NCBI RefSeq assembly: GCF_900105585.1
Contig: NZ_FNRT01000002.1
Coordinates: forward strand, 1,116,001-1,180,000
Length of the DNA stretch: 64,000 nucleotides
Origin: Nocardioides exalbidus
Lineage (GTDB): Bacteria > Actinomycetota > Actinomycetes > Propionibacteriales > Nocardioidaceae
Direction of reading: 5' to 3'
Position 1 is the first letter of the stretch; the number at the start of each line of letters is the position of its first letter. The notes below the pieces were generated by a model. The model saw only the letters and a list, made by a program, of their open reading frames with translations. It did not search any database and was not told the DNA's origin. Shown here piece by piece: positions 34,887 through 43,250 of the stretch. The position numbers and the translations under genes were made by a program.

Positions 34887-36587
34887 CTACTGGCGGACGG
34901 ACCGACAGGCCTCCGGCACCGCCTGGTTGCCCGTCTGCTGGCAGGTGTCGAAGGCGGCCAGCCTGGCCATCAGCAGCTCCACCTCGGCGCGGCGCTTCGG
35001 GTTGGCGACGTTGTTGCGCAGCTCGAACTCGTTGCGCTTGTAGTTGTAGTACTCGTAGCCCCACTGCACCTGGTCGGGGCGCGGGTCGAGGTCGAAGCGG
35101 GCGAGCAGCGCCGTGCGGCTGCGGACGGCGGTGTAGGAGGGGATCCGGTCGAGCTCGGAGCCGGTGAACGCCGCGTCGGGGTCCGGCCCGGTCAGCGTCT
35201 GCTGGGTGTGCTCGAGGAACGCGTATCCCTGCCGCACGAGCTTCGGCTGGGTCAGCGTCGGCACCAGCGAGAGGCCGCTGCGGAAGGGCGCGGGTCCGAG
35301 TCCGGCGAGCTCCTCGAAGGTCGGCGCGAGGTCGATGTTGCTGGTGACCTCCCGGCGCGCACCGGGCACCACGCCCGGACCCGTCACCAGGAGCGGGACG
35401 CGCACGTCGGTGTCGTACGGCGTCCCCTTGCCGCGGCCGAGCCCGTTCTGGCCGAGGTGGAAGCCGTTGTCGGAGGTGAGCACGACGTAGGTGTTGGGCC
35501 CGACGGCCCTGAGGATCCGGTTGACCAGCCGGTCGGCCGACTGCGACATCCGCGCCCGGTCGCGCAGGTCGCGCACCGCGGCGGCAGGGCGCAGGCTGCC
35601 GGCGGTGTTCCACGCCCGGCCCTTCGTGCCGTTCGCGAGCCGCGGCCGGTTGTCGCGCGGGTTGTCGCCGAAGCCGGGCAGGTCGTCGACGGTGAGCTTG
35701 CGGCACGCGACGCGCCCGCAGCTGCGGTCGCCGGTCCGGTCACGGAACATCGGCGGGAACAGCGGGTCGCCCGGGTAGTAGCCCTCCGGCTGCGTGCGGT
35801 TGTGCGGGGCGTAGAGCCCGACCTCGAGGAAGTAGGGCGCGTCCGACGCCTCGCCCTGGCGCAGGAACCGCATGGCCTTGTCGCCGATCACCGTGCCGGC
35901 ATACGCCGCGTCCTTGGCCGCGTCGCTCACGCTGGCGGGCGGAGCCGGGTGCTGCGTCACCTGCAGCCGGCCACCGGTGACCGAGGTGCTGGCGAAGTCC
36001 CAGCCGTCGTAGGCCGAGCCGAAGACCGCGTTGAAGGTCGACCAGCCCGGCACCGCCGGCGGCAGCGCGCGGCCCGGCACCCACTCGTACTCGTTCAGGA
36101 ACTTGCCGACGAAGCCGGTCGTGTAGCCGGCCTCCTGCAGCCGCACGTTGAACGCCCGCTCGGGGTTGCCGTTCGTGTCGTAGGCCGGCCAGCCGCCGAG
36201 GGTCGACGTGCCCTGGTGGGAGGTGTTGGTGCGCACCCCGGTCTGGTGGGGGTACTGCCCGGTGAAGAAGCTCGAGCGCGACACGCAGCACAGCGAGTCG
36301 GTGACGAAGGTGAAGGGGTACGACGCCCCGGCCTTCCGCATCCGCTGGGCCGAGCGCATGGTCTGGACGAGGTCCATCGAGAAGTCGTCGAGCATCACGA
36401 CGACGATGTTGGGCCGCTTGTCGCTGGCCGCCGCCGGCTCGAGGTCACCGACCGCGGACGCACTGCTCGTCGTCCGCGGGGGGCGTGGGCCCTGGGGCGG
36501 GTCGGCGTCGTTCGCGCCGCCGCACGCGGCCACCGTCATCAGCACCAGCAGGCACACGCCCACCCATGCACGCTTGTCGAGCTGCAC
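34887..36587 (-). CDS. Lipoprotein sulfatase (arylsulfatase / GlcNAc-6-sulfatase-like)
   Basis: 566 residues. Lipoprotein signal LMTVAAC (Cys22), a Ser/Pro-rich linker, then RPNIVVVMLDDFS with the metal-binding DD. The formylglycine site reads CCVSRSSFFTGQ at 100-111: Cys100-x-Val-x-Arg, where almost all sulfatases have Cys-x-Pro/Ala-x-Arg. Further metal site TSDNGFHLGQNGLGRGKGTPYD. Overall most like N-acetylglucosamine-6-sulfatases and SULF enzymes. GTG start with GGGGGACAG just upstream. Whether the Val variant is still converted to formylglycine is open. Confidence 0.85.
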   Translation of the reverse strand: MQLDKRAWVGVCLLVLMTVAACGGANDADPPQGPRPPRTTSSASAVGDLEPAAASDKRPNIVVVMLDDFSMDLVQTMRSAQRMRKAGASYPFTFVTDSLCCVSRSSFFTGQYPHQTGVRTNTSHQGTSTLGGWPAYDTNGNPERAFNVRLQEAGYTTGFVGKFLNEYEWVPGRALPPAVPGWSTFNAVFGSAYDGWDFASTSVTGGRLQVTQHPAPPASVSDAAKDAAYAGTVIGDKAMRFLRQGEASDAPYFLEVGLYAPHNRTQPEGYYPGDPLFPPMFRDRTGDRSCGRVACRKLTVDDLPGFGDNPRDNRPRLANGTKGRAWNTAGSLRPAAAVRDLRDRARMSQSADRLVNRILRAVGPNTYVVLTSDNGFHLGQNGLGRGKGTPYDTDVRVPLLVTGPGVVPGARREVTSNIDLAPTFEELAGLGPAPFRSGLSLVPTLTQPKLVRQGYAFLEHTQQTLTGPDPDAAFTGSELDRIPSYTAVRSRTALLARFDLDPRPDQVQWGYEYYNYKRNEFELRNNVANPKRRAEVELLMARLAAFDTCQQTGNQAVPEACRSVRQ

Positions 36588-36608
36588 CTGTCCCCCGTCA
36601 TGTCCCCC

Positions 36609-36622
36609 GTTGCGTACGCAAC
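36609..36622. promoter_or_regulatory. Perfect 14-base palindrome upstream of sulfatase
   Basis: GTTGCGTACGCAAC, no centre, 22 bases before the start codon. Flanked by a direct repeat TGTCCCCCGT (36592 and 36601). Candidate operator; the regulator is not identified. Confidence 0.5.
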
Positions 36623-36712
36623 AGTGACGCTCTGGGGCGTGGATCGGTTGCGTCCACGCCGAGGATCAATGTCTATCATTTCGGTTGACTAAACCCGGAA
36701 CGGACCCCGCGT

Positions 36713-36764
36713 AGTCCCCTACGTTCTGGTCACCACCGAGTCGACGCCCAGAACGCAGGGGACT
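36713..36764 (-). terminator. Terminator of the trpEG gene
   Basis: 17-base arms (36713-36729 and 36748-36764, one mismatch) around an 18-base loop, 11 bases after the trpEG stop. Confidence 0.75.
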
Positions 36765-36775
36765 GTCTCGAGACG

Positions 36776-38668
36776 TCAGGTGAGCAGGTCGCGGACCGCG
36801 GTGTGGAGCAGGTCGTAGCCGTTCTCGGTGAGGATCGACTCGGCGTGGAACTGGATGCCGCGGAAGTGCGGGCCGGAGATGGCGTGGATGTCGCCGGCGT
36901 CGTCGGCCTCCACCGTCACGCCGTCGGGGAGCGGGGCGCCGGCGGGCACGCGGCCCACGAAGGTGTTGTAGAAGCCCACCCGCTCGGTGCGCCCGCCGAT
37001 CCGCACGGGCGACTGGGTGCCCTGGAAGACGACGTCCTTGTAGCCGAGGTCGAGGCCGAGCCGTTGGCACAGCGTCTGGTGGCCCAAGCAGACCGCGAGG
37101 AACGGCTGCTCGCCGGCGAGCAGGTCGTCGACGGCCCGGCGGAAGGACGCGATCTTCGGGTGCTCGCCCTCGCGCGGGTCGCCCGGACCGGGCCCGACGA
37201 CGACCAGGTCGGCGCCGTCGAAGGAGCCGGCCGCGTAGTCCTCGTGCCGCACGACCCTCGACGTCATGCCGAAGACGCCGAGCACGTGGACGAGCATGTT
37301 CACGAAGTCGTCCTCGCCGTGCAGGATCACGACGTGCTTGCCGGCCAGCCCCGGGTCAGCGGGCTCGCCCGCCTGGTCGGTCAGCCAGAAGCGCGACAGC
37401 CGCTGGTTGCGCGTCCCCAGGGCGAGTACGACGTCCTCGTCCCGCGCGAGGTCGGCGACGGCCGCGCCGTCGGAGGTCGCCGCCGGCGCCAGGCCGAAGG
37501 CGCTGAGGATGCCGCCGGCCTTGGCCCTGGTCTCGGCGACCTCGTAGGCCGCGTCGGAGTCACGCACGAGCGTCGCGCCGGCGGTCACCTTGAGCTCACC
37601 CTCCGGGGAGACGTCGGCGGTGCGGATCAGGATCGGGCTGTCCATCGTCGGCGTGCCGTCGGGCGAGCGGCCGAACAGCGCGAGGGCGGCGCCGTAGTAG
37701 CCGCGACCCTCGGGCTCGTAGTCGGCGATCAGCCGGCAGGCGTTCTCGACGGGCGCACCGGTCACGGTGGCGGCGTACATCGTGTCGCGCAGGATCTCGC
37801 GGTGGTCGCGCTCGGAGCGACCGGCGAGGAGGTACTCGGTGTGGATGAGGTGGGTCATCGGCTTGAGGAACGGGCCGAGCACCTGCCCGCCCTCGGAGCA
37901 GATGTCGCACATCATCTTGAGCTCCTCGTCGACGACCATGAAGAGCTCGAAGACCTCCTTCTCGTCGGCCAGGAACTCCAGCAGGCCGGCCTTGAGCTCG
38001 TCCTCGGAGAGGCCCCCGACGCGGAAGGTGCCGGAGATCGGGTTCATCCGGACGTCGCCGGAGCGCACGGAGACGTGGCGCTCGGGGCTGGCGCCGATGA
38101 GGAACCGCTCGCCGGTGAAGAAGCAGAAGGTCCAGTAGGCACCGCGCTCGCGCTCGAGCAGGCGGCGCAGGACGGTGAGGGCCTTGGTGGCGTCCCAGTC
38201 GGCGACGACGGCGCGGTAGTGCCGGCCGATGACGAGGTTGGCGCCCTCGCCCTGGCCGATCTCGTCGCGGATGATCGCCTCGACGACCGTGCCGTAGTCG
38301 TCATCGCTCGTCGCGAAGCCGCCGCGGTCGGCGAACTCGACGGGCGCGTCGGGGAGGGCCGCGAGCAGGTCGTCGACCGACACCTCGTGCTCGGCCTCGA
38401 TGTCGACGACGGTCAGCGGCGTGCCGTCGTCGATCGCGGCGAACCCGCGCTCGCGCACCTGCTGGAAGGGCACCGCGACCAGCCGGTCGGCGCTGCGGCC
38501 CGGCTCGGGTGCGCCGGTCTCGAGCGGGATGTCGAGCAGCGAGGCGACCTCGTGCGGGGTGCCGCCGATGAGGCCCGCTGTGGGTGCGGCCTTGCGCCGG
38601 ATGACCGCCCACGCGCCGTGCCCCTGGATCTGCTCCAGGAGGTCGGGGACAGGCGTGGTCGCGGTCAT
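36776..38668 (-). CDS. trpE: Fused anthranilate synthase, TrpE-TrpG type
   Basis: 630 residues. N-terminal two thirds is the chorismate-utilising part (IGASPERHVSV, MNPISGTFR, DEELKMMCDICSEGG, MYAATVTGAPVENACRLI, GYYGAALALFG); the C-terminal third is a glutamine amidotransferase with VVGPGPGDP, AVCLGHQ and QFHAES. This TrpE(G) fusion is known in actinobacteria and rhizobia and is also the plan of PhzE; no phenazine genes are near, so tryptophan supply is the safe call. ATG at 38668 is chosen since TAGGGT ends 7 bases before it (38681-38676). Confidence 0.88.
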   Translation of the reverse strand: MTATTPVPDLLEQIQGHGAWAVIRRKAAPTAGLIGGTPHEVASLLDIPLETGAPEPGRSADRLVAVPFQQVRERGFAAIDDGTPLTVVDIEAEHEVSVDDLLAALPDAPVEFADRGGFATSDDDYGTVVEAIIRDEIGQGEGANLVIGRHYRAVVADWDATKALTVLRRLLERERGAYWTFCFFTGERFLIGASPERHVSVRSGDVRMNPISGTFRVGGLSEDELKAGLLEFLADEKEVFELFMVVDEELKMMCDICSEGGQVLGPFLKPMTHLIHTEYLLAGRSERDHREILRDTMYAATVTGAPVENACRLIADYEPEGRGYYGAALALFGRSPDGTPTMDSPILIRTADVSPEGELKVTAGATLVRDSDAAYEVAETRAKAGGILSAFGLAPAATSDGAAVADLARDEDVVLALGTRNQRLSRFWLTDQAGEPADPGLAGKHVVILHGEDDFVNMLVHVLGVFGMTSRVVRHEDYAAGSFDGADLVVVGPGPGDPREGEHPKIASFRRAVDDLLAGEQPFLAVCLGHQTLCQRLGLDLGYKDVVFQGTQSPVRIGGRTERVGFYNTFVGRVPAGAPLPDGVTVEADDAGDIHAISGPHFRGIQFHAESILTENGYDLLHTAVRDLLT

Positions 38669-38739
38669 GGCAGAGACCCTACGTTGACGGGTCCGACGCC
38701 GGTCCGGCGTCTCAGCCGTACCCGCGCTGGCCGGGCCCG

Positions 38740-38745
38740 TATGCT
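38740..38745 (+). promoter_or_regulatory. -10 hexamer of ligase-like gene
   Basis: TATGCT about 59 bases before the ATG at 38804; the leader contains GGAG 8 bases before the start, unlike the leaderless genes around it. Confidence 0.35.
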
Positions 38746-38803
38746 GGGGCGCCGGTCTGCGGACCGCCCGTCCACGTCCGTGCCGACCACCGGAGTCCGT
38801 CCC

Positions 38804-40180
38804 ATGCGCCGCCACCAGACCGCCGGCACTGCCGTGCAGCACGTGGTGCGTGGTGCCCGCTTCGTCATCGACTGGCACGACTCCCGCCCCCAGGCACGGC
38901 TGTCCTCGCCTCGGGGTTGGATCTGGCTCGCCCTGATTGCCGCCGTCTTCTACTGGATGTCCAACCCGCTGGTCCTGATCGCCAACTTCTTCCTGGCCAT
39001 GCTGGAGGTGACGAACTGGACGATCATCGTCGTCGTCCTCACCTCGCCATGGGCCCGGTTGCCGCGGGTGCCGTGGCCGTGGCTGGCGTTCCTGAGCCTC
39101 TGCTTCGCTTCTCAGCTGTGGACGATCAACGACTTCAACACCGACGTCGGCGACACGATGTACCTCCACATCGCCGTGGTCGCCCTGCTCGTCGCCGCCA
39201 ATTGCGAGCCGCTCCTGGTCTGCTGGGGTCTCGGGCTCGGCGGCGTGGTGGTTGTCTACCTGTCGGTGGACTCCTACCGGCAGGGACTTCCCGGCACGTC
39301 GAACGCGCTCTCCGGGGGCGCCGAGTTCACCGGCGTCGGGACCAACGAGAACATCCTGGCCTACACCTTAATGCTCGCCCTGGCCGCGGTCTGCGCCGCT
39401 GGCATGCCGCGCAGGCTGGTGGGGCGGGTCCTGTGGCTGGCCGTCATCGGCGTGAACGCTTGCGGCATCTTCCTCGCCGGGTCCGGGACCGGTTTCGTCG
39501 TCATGCTGAGCCTCGCGGTCACGATTGCGGTCGTGCTCGCCTGGCCGATCATCCGCGAGAGGACCCGCCGCGAACTGGCCGTGGTGCTCGCCTCGGCCAT
39601 CGGGGTCGTTGCCGTCGGCCTGGTCGCCGTCACCGTGCTGCTCGGCAAGGACCTGACCACCTTCTCGGGTCGTTCCGCCTACTGGCGCGCAGCTATCGAG
39701 ACCTCCCTGGACACGGCTCCGTGGCTGGGCTCGGGCTGGAGCGCAGTGTGGGAGCACCCGTGGAACGGCGCCGCGCCGAACGCCGTCGCGCAGCAGATCT
39801 ACGACCGCGCGGGCATCGCGTTCCCGCACGGACACAACTTCTTCTTCGACGTGATGCCCGAACTTGGCCTCGCCGGGGTCGCGGTCGCGGTCGCCATGGT
39901 GGTCTACGCCGTCGCGTCGGTGCGGAGGTCTGGCCTCAGGACCGGTCGCGACCCGGTGGCCGGCCGGCTCGTGCTCTTCACCATGGTCACGTTGCTGGTG
40001 AACGGCATCACCGAGCCGATGCTCACCATCCCCCTGGGTTTCTGGACCTTCGCGCTCGTCGTCGCCGTGACGCGACAGCGCGTCCTGCGCAGGCGCGACA
40101 TGGCCCCGCCGCGCCATCTCGCGAGCGGACCGGGTGATACGACCGTGCATCCTCGGGCCGGTGGACCGCAGTCGGTCTAG
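38804..40180 (+). CDS. O-antigen ligase/polymerase-like membrane protein (Wzy_C family)
   Basis: 458 residues, ten to twelve hydrophobic segments. The large outer loop carries GRSAYWRAAIETSLDTAPWLGSGWSAVWEHPW and PHGHNFFFDVMPELGLAG, the typical H-x-H-N of WaaL/Wzy_C proteins. Presumably attaches or polymerises undecaprenyl-linked glycan. ATG with GGAG 8 bases before; the long frame upstream is shadow of trpEG. Slightly lower GC at third positions than the trp gene, in line with polysaccharide loci. Confidence 0.82.
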   Translation: MRRHQTAGTAVQHVVRGARFVIDWHDSRPQARLSSPRGWIWLALIAAVFYWMSNPLVLIANFFLAMLEVTNWTIIVVVLTSPWARLPRVPWPWLAFLSLCFASQLWTINDFNTDVGDTMYLHIAVVALLVAANCEPLLVCWGLGLGGVVVVYLSVDSYRQGLPGTSNALSGGAEFTGVGTNENILAYTLMLALAAVCAAGMPRRLVGRVLWLAVIGVNACGIFLAGSGTGFVVMLSLAVTIAVVLAWPIIRERTRRELAVVLASAIGVVAVGLVAVTVLLGKDLTTFSGRSAYWRAAIETSLDTAPWLGSGWSAVWEHPWNGAAPNAVAQQIYDRAGIAFPHGHNFFFDVMPELGLAGVAVAVAMVVYAVASVRRSGLRTGRDPVAGRLVLFTMVTLLVNGITEPMLTIPLGFWTFALVVAVTRQRVLRRRDMAPPRHLASGPGDTTVHPRAGGPQSV

Positions 40181-40201
40181 TGAGCCGCCAGGTCGGTCGG
40201 C

Positions 40202-42031
40202 TCAGCGGCGCCACCAACGCTCGCGCCCGGTGCGCGCCGGCTCGGTGCTGAGCCCGTCGAAGACCCGTTTGAGCTGCTGCGGACCCATCTCGTAGAGGGA
40301 GTGCGCGGGCCGCTCGGCACCCGTGGTGCGGAGGATCTCCTCGATGGCCTCGAGCAGGTCGATACGCGTGTTGTGGCGCGTGCGAACCGTGTCGAGCCGC
40401 TCCTTGAGCTCCTCGACCCGCGCCTCGGTGGCGCGCCAGTTCTCGACGGTCTCCTGGTGCGCGGTCGCTGTGCGGTCGAGCTTCATGATGACCTCGTGCT
40501 GCGACGCCTCGAGTTCCGCGATCCGCTCCCGCGCCTGCGCCAGCTCAGCCTGCACCCGACGACCACCGTCACCGGCGAGCAGCACCTGGGCGCCGGCGAA
40601 GCCGTCGAGCACGCGTTGGCGCGCGTTGTCCCAGTGAGCCTCGTCGTGCACCGAGCGGGAGGTCTCCCCGCTGAGCCACCAGTGGTAGACCGCGGTGATG
40701 GCGGGCGAGTCGGTGACCCCCACCAAGGCGGCGGTCCTGACCAGGAAGTCCCAGTCCTCGGTGACGTCGAGCGACTCGTCGTAGCTGATCCTGAGCGAGT
40801 GGAACGCTCCTCGGGGGAACGCCAGCGACGGCGGCGGGGTCTCGTTGTACCGCAGGTGATCGAGCAGGTCAAAGCGCTGGGGCCAGTCGCGGCGCGGGTT
40901 GCCCACCGAGACCGCCACGGCGTCCTCTCCCTCCCCGTGGGGTACGACGCTCTGCCGTAGGGAGCCGACACGCAGCACCCGGCCGGCGTGCTCCGGCTCG
41001 AGCCGGTGGAAGGAGGAGACCCAGCCGGGCGCGGGCAGGTCGTCGTCGTCGAGGACGGCGACGTAGCGCCCTCTTGCGGTGGCGAATCCATCGTTGAGCG
41101 GCGACGAGCGGCCGGGACGCTCCACCTCGACCACCCGTATGCGGTCCGCGAGCCTCTCGGGCGCCAGGGCTACCACCTCGCGGACCGAGGCGAGCTCCTC
41201 GGGGGTCGTGCGGTGGCACACGACGAGCCACTCGAAGTCGACGTCGGCCTGGGCCGACAGGCAGGCCTGCAGGTCCTCCAGCGAGCGGCGGCGCCGGCCC
41301 TGGGTGCGGGTCAGCACGGTCAGGAAGGGCCGATCGGCGGCATCGTCCGGGGCGGGCGCGGGGAGCAGGCCGGTCGTCGAGAGGACCTGGTGCAGGGCGG
41401 TGGCCGGTAGCAGGGCCGGATGGGTGGTGGGGTGGGCGTTCGGGTGGGCGGTTGGCGGAACAGCCACGTCGCCCGGCTCGGCCCCACCCGAGGCGTCACC
41501 CGGCTGGTCGCCCGGCAGGTCGGCGTGCCGGACGACGGTGGCGAGCACGGCGACGGCGGCGCTGCGCCCGGCCTCCTCGAGCCCGGCGGCGAGCTCGCGC
41601 CCGGTGCCATCGTCACGGGCCCCGCCGAGGACGTCGGCAACCTCTGCGGCGATCGAGGCGCTGGCCAGGACGCAGCATCCGGACATGCGCGGACGCACCT
41701 TGCCCACGCGGACCGCAGCGAGCTCGGCAGCCATGTCGACCTCCGGCGCCAAGGACAGGTCGACGGGCAGGGTGCGCGCGTCGACCACGTCGGCCGACCA
41801 CCGGGCCGCCAGAAGTCGGTCGACCACCTCGGGACCAGGAGTCGTGGCAGCCTCGACGATGACCACGGGCTGCCCGTCGTGGAGCCCCGCGAGAGCCGCA
41901 CGCAGGGCGTCGACGTTCTCGACGATTCGCACGTCGCCACCCGGGGTGGCCAGCTCCCAGTCGGCCTGACCCGTCGCGGACGGCGCGCCGACGAGGAGGG
42001 TGACTACCGGGAGGTCGTCGATCTCGGTCAT
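40202..42031 (-). CDS. GT2-family glycosyltransferase with C-terminal coiled coil
   Basis: 609 residues. An N-terminal 200-residue domain of unclear function ends in a HP-repeat linker (PTAHPNAHPTTHP). The GT-A catalytic domain lies at about 235-480: LTVLTRTQGRRRRSLEDLQACLSAQ, ARGRYVAVLDDDDLPAPGW (DxD-type metal site) and TEDWDFLVRTA. Then a coiled coil (490-580, ELAQARERIAELEASQHE...). ATG at 42031 overlaps the next stop (ATGA). Adds a sugar to a polysaccharide or protein at the membrane face; donor unknown. Confidence 0.82.
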   Translation of the reverse strand: MTEIDDLPVVTLLVGAPSATGQADWELATPGGDVRIVENVDALRAALAGLHDGQPVVIVEAATTPGPEVVDRLLAARWSADVVDARTLPVDLSLAPEVDMAAELAAVRVGKVRPRMSGCCVLASASIAAEVADVLGGARDDGTGRELAAGLEEAGRSAAVAVLATVVRHADLPGDQPGDASGGAEPGDVAVPPTAHPNAHPTTHPALLPATALHQVLSTTGLLPAPAPDDAADRPFLTVLTRTQGRRRRSLEDLQACLSAQADVDFEWLVVCHRTTPEELASVREVVALAPERLADRIRVVEVERPGRSSPLNDGFATARGRYVAVLDDDDLPAPGWVSSFHRLEPEHAGRVLRVGSLRQSVVPHGEGEDAVAVSVGNPRRDWPQRFDLLDHLRYNETPPPSLAFPRGAFHSLRISYDESLDVTEDWDFLVRTAALVGVTDSPAITAVYHWWLSGETSRSVHDEAHWDNARQRVLDGFAGAQVLLAGDGGRRVQAELAQARERIAELEASQHEVIMKLDRTATAHQETVENWRATEARVEELKERLDTVRTRHNTRIDLLEAIEEILRTTGAERPAHSLYEMGPQQLKRVFDGLSTEPARTGRERWWRR

Positions 42032-43110
42032 CGGCCGAGCTCCCCGGCAATCCACTCCTGGAGGCCGGCGACGCCCTCGCGAAGCCCGACCTCCGGGCGC
42101 CAGTCGAGCTGGCGGAGGGTGACCTCGACGTCGCAGGACGCGTGCCGGACGTCGCCGTCGCGGTACTGGCCGGTGACGTGCGGCTCGGGCGCGGAGTGGT
42201 AGCGCGCGACCTCGCGGGCGAGGTCGCCGATGGTCGTCCGGATGCCGCTGCCCACGTCGACGGTGCGCATGTGGTCGGCCGGCTTGTGCGCGATCGCGGC
42301 GACCAGCGCGCTGACCACGTCGTCGATGTGGACGAAGTCGCGGGTGATCTCGCCGTCCTCGTAGAGCGGGATCGACTGCCCCTCGCGAGCCAGCCGCGAG
42401 AAGAGCGACACGATGCCGGTGTAGGGGTTCGACAGCGACTGGCGCGGGCCGTAGACGTTCTGCAGGCGCAGCACCGACAACCGGGTGTCGTGGGAGCCGG
42501 TCCACGCCGAGAGGATCTGCTCCTGCGCGAGCTTGGTGGCGCCGTAGACGTTGATCGGGTTCGGGTGGGTGCCGAGCACGGTGTTGGGCACGTGGGCCGC
42601 GCCGTCGCCGTGGTCCCACTTCCCCGACTCGAGCTGGGCGTGGGTGCGCAGGCCGGGCTGGAAGGTCGAGCCGTCGACGTTGCGCCACACGCCCTCGCCG
42701 TAGACGGCGCGCGAGCTGGTCAGCACGAAGTGGCTCGGCACGTGCCCGGCGCGCGTCAGCGAGTCGAGCAGCTGCGTGGTGCCGACGACGTTGACCATGC
42801 CGTGGCGGGTGCTCTCCGAGAGCGACTGCGCGGTGCCGGTCTCGGCGGCGAGGTGCACGACGGTGTCGGGCCGCAGCTCGGCGACCACGGCGTCCAGGTC
42901 GTCGGCGCTCGTGACGTCGCCGACCCGCAGGTCCACGGACCCCGGGAGGTCGGCGGGCGGCTCCGAGCCGGGGTGCACCTGCGGGTGCAGGTTGTCGAGC
43001 ACGACCCACTGCTCCGCGGAGTCGGCGAGCTCGCGCGCGAGCGTCGTACCGATGAAGCCGGCACCGCCGGTGACGAGGACGCGGCCGCCTGCCTGCTGCG
43101 AAGAAGACAT
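42028..43110 (-). CDS. Extended-SDR sugar-nucleotide 4-epimerase-like enzyme
   Basis: 360 residues. VLVTGGAGFIGTTLAREL at 10-27, LTSSRAVYGEG, NVYGATKLAQEQI (Tyr-x3-Lys) and RDFVHIDDVVSAL. The LDNLHPQVHPGS segment after the first strand is characteristic of the dTDP-L-rhamnose 4-epimerase-like group (6-deoxy-L-talose formation), a tentative assignment. ATG at 43110 is preceded by TAGGCT at 43123-43118, spacing 7, so leaderless; 18 further upstream codons are ignored. Divergent from the main polysaccharide operon. Confidence 0.75.
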   Translation of the reverse strand: MSSSQQAGGRVLVTGGAGFIGTTLARELADSAEQWVVLDNLHPQVHPGSEPPADLPGSVDLRVGDVTSADDLDAVVAELRPDTVVHLAAETGTAQSLSESTRHGMVNVVGTTQLLDSLTRAGHVPSHFVLTSSRAVYGEGVWRNVDGSTFQPGLRTHAQLESGKWDHGDGAAHVPNTVLGTHPNPINVYGATKLAQEQILSAWTGSHDTRLSVLRLQNVYGPRQSLSNPYTGIVSLFSRLAREGQSIPLYEDGEITRDFVHIDDVVSALVAAIAHKPADHMRTVDVGSGIRTTIGDLAREVARYHSAPEPHVTGQYRDGDVRHASCDVEVTLRQLDWRPEVGLREGVAGLQEWIAGELGR

Positions 43111-43227
43111 GGTTCTCAGCCTAGAGCGTCCGAGGGCTCGGGCAGGGCGTGCCCACGCCGTCATCTAGACTGCGGGCCGAGCCGGGGGGCAACACCTTCG
43201 CGGCACGCTGCGACGAAGGGTCCCCAC

Positions 43228-43248
43228 ATGTCTGACGTGGTCAACTAG
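43228..43248 (+). other. Six-codon leader ORF before the initiating transferase gene
   Basis: ATG-TCT-GAC-GTG-GTC-AAC-TAG. GAAGGG lies 8 bases before its ATG, whereas the GTG of the next gene, two bases after the TAG, has no Shine-Dalgarno. Ribosomes finishing the hexapeptide could restart at the GTG, coupling entry into the operon. Confidence 0.4.
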
Positions 43249-43250
43249 GC

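Noticed and set aside
36776..38668. PhzE of a phenazine cluster
   Set aside because: No phzA-G genes nearby; the domain order is shared with ordinary fused anthranilate synthases.
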